NCBI GenBank assembly: GCA_040954595.2
Contig: CM082578.2
Coordinates: forward strand, 3,162,001 to 3,226,000
Length of the DNA stretch: 64,000 nt
Direction of reading: 5' to 3'
Origin: Balanoglossus misakiensis
Taxonomy: Eukaryota > Hemichordata
Shown: piece after piece, positions 1-10,270 of the stretch
Position numbering within the stretch: the stretch's first letter is position 1
Layout: each line of letters opens with the position of its first letter
Made by a program: the position numbers and the translations under genes
Notes under the pieces: generated by a model
Databases searched by the model: none
The model's input: the letters and a program-made list of their open reading frames with translations, nothing else
Told to the model about the DNA's origin: nothing

Positions 1-64
1 GATTCCCCACAGAAGCCCCGAAGGAGGTGAACGTCCGAAGGACGGCCGGCGGCCGTAACAACAC
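1..64 (+). repeat. 3' end of an LTR cut by the window edge
   Basis: These bases closely match the last ~65 bases of the two LTRs at 24275-24827 and 25963-26514, including the GAAGGAGGTGA motif and an end close to AACA. The window therefore opens inside another copy (solo LTR or 3' LTR) of the same LTR family. What lies upstream cannot be seen, and the unrelated sequence that follows may be the insertion flank. Confidence 0.7.
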
Positions 65-76
65 ATGTACCAGATC

Positions 77-165
77 AGTACCCGAACCGTATCGTACCGT
101 ACCTGAAACGTATCGTAGTGTATCCGGACCGTACCGTATCGTAATGTATCTGTATCTGTACGATT
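77..165. repeat. Degenerate short tandem repeat
   Basis: An imperfect array of roughly 10-base units close to CCGTATCGTA. The unit drifts along the array and ends in TCTGTATCTGTAC. It is simple repeat DNA immediately downstream of the LTR end. The minus-strand open frame over it is an artefact of the repeat. Confidence 0.6.
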
Positions 166-439
166 CCTTTTTTTGACACACACTGTATGTAAGAAATTAC
201 GTACAAAAAACGATACCACAGTACAGGAGCTCGCTTGGTATAAGTACACTGGAAACTATAAAAATGGAAAAAGGAGGGGGGAGCACAAAGGCAAAGCATA
301 CATGTACATATAGAGTCGTTCTTTCACTGAACACAAAGGGGGTTTGTGAATTTACAGTCTTTGTGTGGTAATGTAGGAGTGGGTTTCACATCCAGTTCGC
401 TAGTCGTATCGAAACGTCGCTAATTTTTGCCACTCAGAA

Positions 440-851
440 TTGGAAGCAAGACAGACTTTGGAAAACGCCAGTTGCTGCATGGCGAGTGATATTTTGTCCA
501 GACACACACACACTTCTGCAATACAAAACCAATACACAACAAACACACATACCATGAGTAACCACACCCAATCTACACAATCCCAAAAACACAAAAAATT
601 GTTCATTCTCATTTCGACATTCTACAAAAATCAACTCGCTGCAAAACTGTCATCCCTGAGATTCCAATCATTGCTCATGGCTGTAAGAAAAGCTTGCGCG
701 ACCTCCTATAATAGTCCAGCAGACTTCTACAAATGTAATTCAACCAGGGGGTGTAACATTTGTAAATGCTCCACAAACACCACACATTTGCGACGCCACA
801 CTTTTAACACAAAGCATGTCATTGCACAACACAAGACATGTACATCCGAAA
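440..851 (+). pseudogene. Penelope-like element ORF remnant, region before GIY-YIG
   Basis: An open frame of about 137 codons ends in a cysteine-rich segment (CNSTRGCNICKC, then HKTCTS) of the kind that precedes the GIY-YIG endonuclease in Penelope-like retroelements. Coding homology breaks at about 850 and appears to resume in a new frame at 1859, where a GIY-YIG start is readable. The N-terminal half is biased by a CA-rich stretch and is not recognisable. No reverse transcriptase is visible upstream, so the copy is 5'-truncated. The assignment depends mainly on the 1859 segment; this part alone would be weak. Confidence 0.45.
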
Positions 852-1711
852 TTATATTATAGCTTTATCAATACCAGTGAATTTTGTGACGTCATAGCTA
901 TACATTATTACTGATAATGTATCGTGTTATTCGATGGACGCGCGACGCGCCCAAGAACCAGTGGACGTGTACAATTTCCGACTGAATAACGGAGGATTTC
1001 AAACAATGCGAACATTTTAAGGGCTAAAAAAGAAATGCAAACGTACACAGAATAAATACGGCGATATTTATTAATTTCAAAATCTGTCCTCGACTGGCGT
1101 TTTGTTTATTTTTTCTTCCTACGGCTGCAGTACATGTCGTCTGCTCTTGAATCACGCGCAGTCAACATGGATCGCTCACGCACGTAAAGCAAACCTCTCC
1201 ATGATGCTGGATTTGACATTCGTTCACCATACATACCGTGTACCATGTACCAAGCAGTCATGTCAACGAAGCTATACGTAAAAAAATATGCCGCAAGTGT
1301 CACTGTCATGTTGTCTACGCGGTACGGAGGGTCGATCGAGGGCGAGTTTGTTTATGTATTGCAACCTTCCGAGCGCCCGTATACGTGACCTTTCCTCAGA
1401 ACGCAAACGAATTCAAATATTCCCCGAGTCCTCCCCAAGATTACACAAAAATCGAAATTTTTTCAGATATATTTCAGCAGAACCCTTAAATGAATTTTTT
1501 CATGCGTAAATAAACCTTCATTATTTATTTCCTGATGTTTGAATATGATACTAGAAATGTACAGTACACTGATACACCGCGATCAGGTGACCTTTTGTTT
1601 ACGCGTACGCCATTGCTCTGTTCTCGATCTCCGTGTCCGAGTCTGAATTGTTCGCTCCTATACTTTTTGAAGTCTGCAAATTCACTGGCATTGACAAAAC
1701 TATAAAATAAT
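852..1711. other. Interrupting sequence, no gene recognised
   Basis: About 860 bases separate the two Penelope-like pieces. I see no conserved coding frame, only short overlapping open frames on both strands. It could be part of an insertion that ends with the hairpin at 1712-1856, or old host DNA. Confidence 0.4.
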
Positions 1712-1856
1712 GAGAATAATGAACGCCCCAAAGACCCATAATGGACTCAAGCACACATTGTGCTAGCTCCATAATATACTCGGCTTCGCCTCGTATATTA
1801 TGACGCACAATGTGTGCTTTCGTCCATTATGGGTCTTTGGGGCGTTCATTATTCTC
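1712..1856. mobile_element. Foldback (hairpin) element
   Basis: The left arm, starting GAGAATAATGAACGCCCC, is repeated in inverted orientation at the right end, finishing GGGGCGTTCATTATTCTC. The arms are about 60 bases, nearly perfect, and close on a short AT-rich loop. The right end lies directly against the resumed Penelope-like frame at 1859. The flanks TATAAAATAAT and TAAATAAAAC are similar but do not give a clean target duplication. Confidence 0.65.
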
Positions 1857-1858
1857 TA

Positions 1859-1935
1859 AATAAAACATACCTCATCACGTGTCAGGGATGCGACAAACTG
1901 TACATAGGAGAAACAAGTTCCGCCTCAGGTTTAGG
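1859..1935 (+). pseudogene. GIY-YIG endonuclease fragment of a Penelope-like element
   Basis: Translation gives a segment beginning NKTYLITCQGCDK followed by LYIGETSSASG. The YLI and YIG signatures are spaced as in the GIY-YIG nuclease of Penelope-like elements, with the cysteine pair between them. The domain stops after the first ~25 residues, so the nuclease is dead. It probably continues the frame that breaks at about 850; the intervening ~1 kb would then be an insertion. Confidence 0.6.
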
Positions 1936-2102
1936 TTTTTTATTATTTTCATAGACCCGGTTATTACCAGAGTATGACGTTGTACTAAAGTAATAAAAAA
2001 TCGACCGATTGCATATTACCATAATACGATGTCACTGCCAATAATTCTGCCGGAACTACTTCCAATTTGTAAACAAATACACATACTATCTATGTTATAT
2101 TG
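1936..2102. other. Unassigned AT-rich DNA
   Basis: No coding frame or repeat structure is recognised. The phrase GGTTATTACCA also occurs near 22940, so this may be a fragment of a dispersed repeat. Confidence 0.3.
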
Positions 2103-2292
2103 AACACCTATTGCCTGGCCATGAGGGCCATAGCAGCCGTTTATTACACCCGAGGGGCTGTGAGTTTCCAGAATCATATGCTATTTCCCGAGGCCGTAAG
2201 CCGAGGGAAATAGCATATGATTCTGGTAACTCACAGCGACGAGGGGTAAAAACGGCTGCTATGGCCCGAATATAGGCCAGGCCATAGGTGTT
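2103..2292. mobile_element. Foldback MITE with near-8-bp flanking duplication
   Basis: The arms start AACACCTAT and end ATAGGTGTT and run about 80 bases with few mismatches, enclosing a very short loop at GGCCGTAAGCC. The flanks TTATATTG (2095-2102) and TTATAATG (2293-2300) match at 7 of 8 positions. An 8-bp duplication would fit a hAT-type non-autonomous element; that family assignment is inference. Confidence 0.65.
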
Positions 2293-2480
2293 TTATAATG
2301 AACCTCATGCTAACAGTTGGAAAGATGGTCGACTTGCTGTACTTGACCGGTGTCTTCATTAAACTTGTAGACCGTCTTGACGTCCTGATCGTCGATACAT
2401 ATCAATTTGTCATAGCGGATGTAAGACTTCATCGTCGAATATGTTTGTATTAATGTCTTTCGGAATGACAAAAGATTTTT

Positions 2481-2649
2481 ATATATAATCCCATGATATT
2501 TTTCTTTGTTTGACGTCATCGTATACGAGTGGTTTTCGCAGAGCCGTGCAACTTCGAGCCGTAGGCGAGAAGTTGTACGACTCCGCGCCGCGAAAACCAC
2601 GAATATACGATGACGTTAAACAAAGAAAAATATCATGAGATTATATATT
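2481..2649. mobile_element. Foldback element
   Basis: The left arm, ATATATAATCCCATGATATT onward, is mirrored by a right arm ending AATATCATGAGATTATATAT. The centre contains the complementary pair GTGGTTTTCGC and GCGAAAACCAC. The arms are about 75 bases with a few mismatches. The arm sequences differ from the hairpins at 1712 and 2103, so three different families lie within 1 kb. No clean target duplication was found. Confidence 0.6.
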
Positions 2650-3289
2650 TATCACATGAACAGTCTTCTTATTTTTCGTTAGAAGAGCTAGGATAAAATA
2701 TTCCAATATCTTGCTAAAATATTCGAGCGGCCTTGCAGTTTATTTAGCGGGATTACGTTCTTTCCCCTGCGCAACGATCTGTGGCCCCCACGAGATATGC
2801 TAATTATGGAATCACTTTCATTCATAAAGTGAAATCGACTTTCAAGTTTATACACTCTAGCGTCTTGTTGTTCTGGATATGATCGGCGTAGTACTTCGAT
2901 TTTGTGGAGCGAATTAGATTGTAAATTTGTAAATTTGTTTATGATAATTATCTAAATGGAACCCGGGTAACGAACCATGCGAAAATGTCCGCTTTGTTTA
3001 GGCGACAATCGCGATCGCAGCGTCGACAACTTTTTGCCGGGGCGTTGATGCTTGTCGAAAATGCCATAGGAAATTAAAGGAACATAAGTCAAATTGCTGA
3101 AACGATAAAATACTTTAGATCATGTATCAGTTCGACTCCGTCTGTAGCCGGTTACCCCTATTTATAGGGAAGTTCGGCCTTAAACGTGTAAATTGTATGG
3201 TTTTCGATCCTATTCTACCGGTCTTAATGGATAACCATTTTTTTTGGCAGTGAAGTGCTATAAGCATATTACATCCTACATCAAACGTA
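2650..3289. other. No gene recognised
   Basis: Moderately AT-rich DNA without a convincing frame, repeat or RNA gene on either strand. Confidence 0.3.
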
Positions 3290-3880
3290 ATTTTTTTAGA
3301 TTCAAGTAAAGCTTGTGATACTTTTGACCATCAGATTTTGTTTTACTTCCAAACGCATAAAATACACCAGTTGTGGACGACACAACATTATCTTACATGT
3401 CGAGAATAGCGTTCATCAAGCTTTAATATTGTCAAAATGTGTGTTAATTGTTGTAACCCAAACAGTTGAGCTTTAGATTGGTAAATGGAAAAGCAGATCT
3501 GATTGCAATTTTCTGGGATTAGGTGGCCCGAATATCCCTACAAGAGACTTGGAATGTCTTTTTATTCTAATATCTCAATGTGTAAATATCTGTCTTTGCA
3601 AGAGACACTACAGAAAGCTTAATTTCATTTAATAGCATGGAGTAAGCGAAATCTTACTCTTTACAGAAAAGTTGGTTGACTGTTGGTGTTTCGAAGCGTA
3701 TTTTCACCATATCATTTTATTCTAAGAATTTTTTGGGGGTTAAAAATGCACGAAATAACATGGCAAAATAGAACTGCCGACTGTCATCAAGGTGGGATTA
3801 AAATTATCGATATCTTGTGCAATTCAAAGCACTTCAAGCGACTTCGTCAAAGAGCTTTCCGAATGACAAGTATTGGATAA
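3290..3880 (+). pseudogene. Decayed LINE reverse transcriptase fragment
   Basis: Several frames together resemble LINE ORF2. At about 3300 there is SSKACDTFDHQIL, like the SKAFDTVDH motif of reverse transcriptase. At about 3650-3680 a frame reads like the RDLTLYGKV region of L1-like ORF2. At 3683-3880 a frame contains the phrase HQGGIKIIDI, matching the GGL-K-ID signature downstream of the polymerase. Stops and frameshifts separate these pieces. The copy is old, and its relation to the LINEs further right is not clear. Confidence 0.45.
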
Positions 3881-4024
3881 ACAGATTGAAACTAATTTTG
3901 ATTTTTATTCCTGACCTGTAACTATGTAAATGCAACCTAGACCTAGCTAGTTCCTATAGTAACTTTAACACACAGTCATAGACGGTCCTGATAACTGGCT
4001 TTCTGCCACCATTTTATAGGGAAG

Positions 4025-4029
4025 TGATT
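4025..4029. repeat. Target-site duplication TGATT, left copy
   Basis: TGATT immediately precedes the left LTR and is repeated directly after the right LTR at 11310-11314. This is a 5-bp duplication of the usual LTR-retrotransposon size. Confidence 0.9.
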
Positions 4030-5067
4030 TGTCAGAGGTGGAGGGCACCCCTCTGATTCCCGGATAAATATTGAGATGCTATCAGTGCCAAGGAGTAAAC
4101 ATCCGTGGATAAGGTATGGGGAGAAACTACATAAACCAGTGCGGATACAATAATACAGTTGATTTAATTTAAATCAATTAAATAATAATATAAAGATAAT
4201 ACTAGAAATATAATTTTTGTGCACAATATCAAATGTCTCTGTCCTAAGCAATTTAGCAAGTACAGGTATACTGATACAATTGGTCATACAATACAATGGG
4301 TTACTTAATATATTACATAAATGAATATATTCACAATATCACTATAGTTTATTGTCTATTGCATATTGTCTAAACAATGGTAAGTGTCACTTAGCTGTAT
4401 ATAACATTCATAGTAAACAATCATGATTCAACCACAATATGGGATGGAGTCCTGTATAGATGACCGATGTAGCGACGATCCACATTACACGTACAATCTG
4501 TTATACACCATGTTTTCTACCACTTGTAGTCCTCCATTAGTCAAGTAAACACACTGAAGACTGACTTGTTAGATGCAAGTCTTGGGTTCAATGGACGAGA
4601 ATTCTTCACCACACTTCATGCTCAGCAATACCGGGTCTATAGGATGGTTCCACAGAACTCTGCTTGGAGCAATTTCCAGCCACACCACATACGACCATGC
4701 CAGCCACGCCAAACGCCCGACCACACCGGTTTGCACTGAATAAGCCCAATACTGCTTTCTAGAAGTACTGAATTTACTTCCACTCGAATTGCAGAAACAG
4801 TGGTCCTGAGAGCACTAATGCGCGCTACAGCATTACATGGACACAGCAAGCTATGGTGCAATATTTCCCCTAGTATTTCTCCTCACTGAGCAGGGAGACG
4901 CGACTTGTTGCTCCCTTCAAGATCTAAATTGAAGTGTGCTCTCTTACTACACGAAACTTAGCTAACGGAGCCCTATTCATTAACATGACAATACACAGTG
5001 TCACTACACCTGAAATTATGCGGGCACCTGGGTTTCCACTGACTCCAGTACTACCTATTATATGACA
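4030..5067 (-). repeat. 3' LTR of the Gmr1-type element
   Basis: Begins TGTCAGAGG and ends TATGACA on the plus strand, giving 5-bp inverted tips TGTCA/TGACA. It matches 10271-11309 almost throughout. It holds no gene; the 74-codon minus-strand frame near 4640-4860 recurs in both LTRs and is not a recognised product. Confidence 0.92.
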
Positions 5068-5080
5068 TTTACCCCTTGCT
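5068..5080 (-). other. Candidate polypurine tract
   Basis: On the minus strand, AAGCAAGGGGTAA lies directly against the 3' LTR, where the plus-strand primer of an LTR retrotransposon is expected. It is interrupted by one C and one T, so the call is positional. Confidence 0.5.
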
Positions 5081-5117
5081 TAAGATAAATGTCCCACATT
5101 TATTTTTAAGTTGGATC

Positions 5118-5660
5118 CTAATCTGTTATACATCTACTCATATAATCCGCGCCAATGTTATCACTGCCTTTAATTGCTACCATTCTATAGCGATAAGGCT
5201 GTAGGATCAGTGCCCACCTCATTTTGCGACCATTGGCTACCGCTGAACGTTGCATACACAACAACGGTTGATGATCTGTCTCCAATTTGAATTCTCGTCC
5301 ATATAGGTACGGCTCAAACTTTTGAACTGCCCACACAACAGCATAACTCTCTTTCTCCATTACCGAGTACAGTATCTTGTTTGGGCAGGCAGCAGCTTTT
5401 TGCTGGCATATGCCACCGGAAACTTTACTCCATCATACTCTTGTAGCAATACTGCTCCAACTCCACGTTCTGAGGCATCTGTACGCAGGATAAATGGTCT
5501 ACTAATGTCAGGAAGATGAAGGATCGGTTTCTGGGCGAGCTTTGCCTTCAGCATACGGAAAGACTGTTCTTGGCTCTCTCCCCATTCTATTTTGGTAGGC
5601 CCACCCTTCTTGGTTTTATCAGTAAGCGGGACAGCTACAGCTGCATAGTTTGGTATAAAC
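5118..5660 (-). pseudogene. RNase H domain of the Gmr1-type element (frameshifted)
   Basis: Two minus-strand frames, 5360-5662 and 5118-5360, together cover the end of the polymerase linker and the RNase H fold. Visible motifs are the first catalytic Asp in RTDASERGVGAVL, then Glu in MEKESYAVVWA, Asp in ETDHQPLL and Asp in GSDNIGADYMSR. A small frameshift at about 5365 separates the halves. The upstream end is cut by the 428-bp palindromic element at 5661-6088; the polymerase frame continues beyond it at 6098. RNase H would remove RNA from the cDNA hybrid during reverse transcription. Confidence 0.85.
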
Positions 5661-6088
5661 ACAGGGATTTATTCAGGGAACGTTTAAGTAAGAATTATAT
5701 GATATAAACTGAATAAATTAGTTGTCGGTCAACTCTTCTGTCTTTGTCTTACCGATACGGTTCTAACCGGAACACTGAGGCTTCTCTGCTCATACACTAC
5801 ACATTATAAACAATGGATGATAAAATGCGCCCTCTTTTGGCGAACTCTTCCTACCGCCTGACCCCTCCAGCTGACCGCCTAAGAAGGTCAGGCGGTAGGC
5901 AGAGTTCACCAAAAGAGGGCGCATTTTATCATCCATTGTTTATAATGTGTAGTGTATGAGCAGAGAAGCCTCAGTCTTCCGGTTAGAAACGTATCGGTAA
6001 GACAAAGACGGAAGAGTTGACCGACAACAAATTTATTCAGTTTATATCATATAATTCTTACTTAAACGTTCCCTGAATAAATCCCTGT
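5661..6088. mobile_element. 428-bp near-perfect palindromic MITE with 9-bp target duplication
   Basis: Two inverted arms of about 205 bases (left start ACAGGGATTTATTCAGGG, right end AATAAATCCCTGT) differ at only about ten positions and enclose a ~20-base loop near CCTCCAGCTGACC. The 9-bp direct repeat GGTATAAAC flanks it at 5652-5660 and 6089-6097. Removing the insert and one repeat restores the host frame across RSFIP/NYAAV, so the boundaries are exact. There is no coding capacity. Long arms with a 9-bp duplication fit a Mutator-like (MULE) or Foldback derivative; that family call is inference. Confidence 0.9.
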
Positions 6089-6097
6089 GGTATAAAC

Positions 6098-7960
6098 GAC
6101 CGGTTGTAGTTCGAAAGTCCCAAGAAAGATCGCAGCTCTGTCTTGGTACGTCGTTGTGGGGCATCTCAGTTCACCATGACCAACCACATGACCCAGGAAA
6201 TTGATTTGCTCATAACCCACATAACACTTAGTTGGTCTCGCTGTTAACTTTGCCTTTCATAGTCTGCTCATCAAATCTGTAATTTTCTTGATATGTTCTT
6301 CCCATGATGCAGTGTGGATCAGTATGTCATCGATATAGTTGTCTACGTTCTTCATATCTCTTAACAATCTTCTCATAATTCTGCTAAAAGTCGCAGCACT
6401 ATTTACAAGTATGAAAGGCATTTTGATAAATTGGTATAGCCCATCATGCGTTATAAATGCCGTCAATTGTTTAGAATTATCAGTCAACGGGACTTGCCAA
6501 TATCCTTCGCTGAGATCTACTTTAGTATAAAAGTGATCCTTGGATAACTTGGCAAAATGCTCACTCGGGTCTGGTGTAGGCTCTGCATCAAACACTGTTA
6601 TGCGATTGAGCTTTCTCATGTCAACACAACAACGATTGGACCCATCAGATTTCTTCACCGTTACCAGTGGAGCAGCATATGGACTCTCTGAAAGTTCAGC
6701 TACTCCCATCTTCATCATCGTTTGGACTTCATCTTTCACTGCTTCACGGAGTGCATGAGGGATGGGGTATGGCCTACTGCGTATTGGTGTTGGATCCATC
6801 AACTTGATGTCATGGAAACCCAGGTTGGTGTTACCAGGAATATCAGTTAACACATCTTTGTATTTGTTCAGCACCCTCCTCACCACTTGCTTCTGTATGT
6901 CTGACAAGTTGTCACATACATTCACATCTGCAGCAAATTCTTTCTGCTTGAATGCAGGTACCCGCAGTAAGTCATCGTTTACTTTAACCCCTGTGTTCTC
7001 TTGTACTTCTGAAGATTCATAACTCTGCTCATCTATCACAGATACACACACAATCTCGAGAAGTCCCGCTGATACTTCATCTAGCTGATCAGTTCTTCGA
7101 TAGTACCTTTTCAACAGGTTGGCATGGAATGTTTTCACCCTATGACCAAAGTCAATCTTGTAATCCATATTGCTCACTTTCTGCACCACTGGAAAAGGAC
7201 CCTTCCAGTGCATAAGTAGTTTATTATGGTCAGTAGGTAGTAGCAATAACACCTCGTCACCTTTGTTGAACTTCCTCCATTTGGCCTTTCTATTGTAGTA
7301 GGACTTGTATTTGCCTTGTGATATCTTCAGTTCTTGTCTTGCTAAACCACATGTCTTCTCTAATTTCTCTTGAAGATCAAGGATGTATTGATAAGTCGTT
7401 TTGGTTTCTGGTTCACTGATCTCTCCAGTCCATAGTTCTTTCAAGATAGCCATTGGACCACGCACACTCCTCCCATAAAGTAGCTCAAACGGAGAGAATC
7501 CTGTGCTCGATTGAGGCGTTTGTCTGTAGGCAAATAGTAAAGCATTCAGATAACTATCCCAATCTGTTGGACGTTCTTCACACATCTTCCTAAGCATGAG
7601 TTTCAATGTACCATTGAACCGTTCCACTAGACCATTGCATGCTGGATGGTATGGGGTGGTAGTCATCTGCTTTATAGACAAAAGCCGGCTGACCTCACGC
7701 ATCACATCTGATGTAAATTGAGTTCCTTGATCTGTCAGAATTTCACGTGGACACCCCACTCTTGAGTAGATGTCCAGGAGCGCCTCTGCAACAGTCTTGG
7801 TATCAATGTTAGTCAATGCAACAGCCTCCGGATAGCGTGTTGCATAATCAACAGGAGTAAGTATGTACCTATTCTTGCGTTCAGTGCATGGATGAATAGG
7901 GCCAACCAGGTCTACTGCAATACGTAGGAAAGGGATTCTATTAGTAGCATACTTCCAAGT
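6098..7960 (-). pseudogene. Integrase core and reverse transcriptase of the Gmr1-type element
   Basis: The frame starts upstream of the first Met at 7816. From about 7960 it reads the integrase core: first catalytic Asp in RIAVDLVGP, second in LTDQGTQFTSDV, Glu in NGLVERFNGTL (a DD35E set), then a C-terminal region with KGPFPVV. The same long frame then enters reverse transcriptase: YPIPHALREAV, VKKSDGSNRCCVDMRKLN, FYTKVDLSEGYWQVPL, and the active site VDNYIDDILIH (YxDD variant YIDD). Integrase therefore lies N-terminal to the polymerase. The frame ends with a stop near 6257, and a shifted continuation with SFLGLSNYNRSF runs to the palindromic insert. Confidence 0.88.
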
Positions 7961-9617
7961 GCAGTACCTTGGTCACCCGTCCCTTTGGTTGTGTCCGTTG
8001 ACATATATCACAGGACTGACAGTAACGGGAAACATCTGATGTTAGCCCAGGCCAAAAGAAGTTGCTAAGGATCTTGTCTGTGGTCTTGTGAGTTCCTTGG
8101 TGACCACCCAGCACTGATTCATGGGCTAGTCTCATCACCTGGTTACGATACACTCTGGGAACCACCACCTGTAACAGCTTTTCACCAAATTGGACCATTG
8201 GCGAATTGAACTCTCTGTACAGGATCCCATCTTTCATGATGAACTTCGACCTACCTCCATTCCTAGTCACTTTCTCGTCACCCAAAATTGCCTTCTCACG
8301 TAGTTTGTCAAGAGTGGAGTCTTCTTCTTGAGCTTGTTGAAGCTTCCCTGGCATCACCACTTCACCAACAGCTTTAGGTACTTTAAGCTCTCTGATTGAT
8401 TTTTCGTTGGCTATCTTCTGGGCTCTGGTCTCCACAGCATTTGCTAAACCTGGTACCTGTCCAACAGTTGTACACAGTCTACATGTCGGCAATGGTTCCT
8501 GCCATGTAGTATCAGGATGTGAAGGGTCAGATACACCATCAATGTTGCCCAGTATTAAATCATACACAGGGTTCATCATGCACAGTGCAGTAACATCACC
8601 AACAAAGTAAGGGCTATCAACTTTTATTGAGGCTACAGGTACTCTTCTAATAGTCCCGTCTATCAGAACACACGTCCTGTACTCACCAGTCAGCTGACTA
8701 CTTGACACCAGACTTCTTCGAACTACCACACTACTACACCCACTATCACGCAAAACACTAACCAGCTTACCATCGACCAATCCCTTCGTTACTGGCATCT
8801 TCTTCACTCCATGGGCACTACAAGCAGCACTCATCACTGGGAGCTTATGACCACATGGTAACACGAACTCCTTATTCAGTGTTGCATCTGTTTTATCTAT
8901 TTCCATTGCTACCACCATACATGCATAACCAGTGTCTCGTCCCCTGGGCTGTTGACGGTTGCCCCAATGTGTACATTCTTGTTTAGGTTGATAGTTTCTA
9001 TCTTCTTCAGTTAACAATACCGCCGTCTTATGCATCTTTGGCTTACTTCTACAGTCTTTGGCCATATGACCACCTTTACCACATACGAAGCACGTGCCTT
9101 TAAAAACATGGGAACCATTGGTTTTGTTATTAAACTTCTTTACTTGATTTGGATATACAGCAGGCTTGGTATTTGCTGTCGGCTGACCCCTTGGATTATT
9201 CTTGGCATTACTTGGCAGTTTCCACCACCCTCGGGCATCTAAGTATTTTAAGGCAGTAGATACCATCTCTTGGACATTCTTTGGCCGTCGCTCTCTAATG
9301 AACATTGCCATGTCCCTGGAACATACTCCAATAAACTGCTCTCGAAGTAACAGATCTGTAAGCCCATTGTACATCTTTGGAGTACCAGACAGTTCTACCC
9401 ATCTGCCCAAATAGTCACCAATACGGTCCATAAACTGTTGAGCACTTTCATCATAATGTGGCATACACGAACGGAACTTGTCATGAAAACTCTCCTCACT
9501 TAAATGGTAAGCCCTCAATAACTCTGGTTTCAATTCATCATAATTATTTGCAGACGCTGCAGGCATTCGGTTGTATGTGGATACACCCTTACCTTGTAAC
9601 AATGCACTGAGATTCAC
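7941..9617 (-). pseudogene. gag C-terminus, protease and integrase zinc domain of the Gmr1-type element
   Basis: A 558-codon minus-strand frame. The first ~180 residues are capsid-like (HYDESAQQFMDRIGDYL). A CCHC zinc knuckle, CFVCGKGGHMAKDC, binds nucleic acid. The retropepsin domain has active site VLRDSGCSS and the second motif YDLILGNI. The last ~150 residues hold the integrase H2C2 zinc domain (HESVLGGHQGTHKT ... CQSCDICQRTQ). The frame closes at 7941 after a frameshift near 7955; the integrase core follows in another frame. At its start it overlaps the upstream gag frame by a few bases because of a one-base change in a G run near 9615. Confidence 0.87.
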
Positions 9618-9976
9618 CCCCAGTCATCTTTTTCCCACTTCTGAGCAGTGGCATAGCGCTCAAAACGTTGAAGGTACGCATCCATATCATCAACATCCTC
9701 ACAAAAACCCTGTAGTCTCGGAGCACGCGCTTTGGCCAAATTATTTTCAGTAACCTGCTGTTCTGTATTTTCCAATTTTAATTCTTGTAAGTGAATTTGC
9801 ATTTTCAGTATCTCTCTCTCATGTTCCTCGCGCCGCATATTATCTTCTCTCTGCTCCTCTCTCTCAGTAGCCCTAAGATCCCTCTCTCTAATTTGTTCCT
9901 CTCTAACATAATCTTTTAAAGTAGTCCCTTGCAAACCAAATTCTCTCCCTATCTTAGATACTCTTTCTGCATCCAT
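9614..9976 (-). pseudogene. gag N-terminus of the Gmr1-type element
   Basis: A 120-codon frame rich in Arg and Glu (REEQIRERDLRATEREEQRE). It is predicted to form a long charged helix or coiled coil, followed by AYLQRFERYATAQKW, the usual start of a Gypsy capsid. It stops at about 9614 in a run of five Gs and the capsid continues in the next frame, so a single-base loss is the likely cause. The start Met at 9976 lies ~275 bases inside the primer-binding site, leaving a normal leader. Confidence 0.8.
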
Positions 9977-10251
9977 GCTTTGTTGTATCGCGGTTTACAA
10001 CCCCCCAGTTTGACAACCCCTAGCAGTACAGGGCATTCAGCACAAGTCAACACAGCCAAACGCACGACGCAAACCAACGCGGCCCATATGATATAGCAGG
10101 AAACAACAAGCGCAGATACAGTAACAGTACCAGCCTACAGACCCAGCACCGTCTTCACAATTTGCAGAATCTCTACCAACTAAAACCACGGTCTCCACTA
10201 TATGGCAACAATTTATGATAGTATACAAACAAACGCACAAAAAACGATAAC
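9977..10251 (-). other. Untranslated leader of the Gmr1-type element
   Basis: Lies between the primer-binding site and gag. The open frame at 10037-10375 runs into the LTR and has no recognisable domain. Confidence 0.5.
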
Positions 10252-10268
10252 TCCCGGACGAGCCCCCA
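10252..10268 (-). other. Primer-binding site, tRNA-Pro type
   Basis: On the minus strand TGGGGGCTCGTCCGGGA lies two bases inside the 5' LTR. It matches the familiar proline-tRNA primer-binding site also used by murine leukaemia virus, and is complementary to a tRNA 3' end with CCA. This fixes the element's orientation. Confidence 0.88.
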
Positions 10269-10270
10269 AA

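Noticed and set aside
4637-4861. 74-codon minus-strand frame duplicated at 10878-11102
   Set aside because: It is repeated only because both copies lie in the LTRs; no similarity to a known accessory protein.
5661-6088. Large hairpin considered as a structural RNA or replication origin
   Set aside because: The exact 9-bp target duplication and restored host frame show it is an inserted transposable element.
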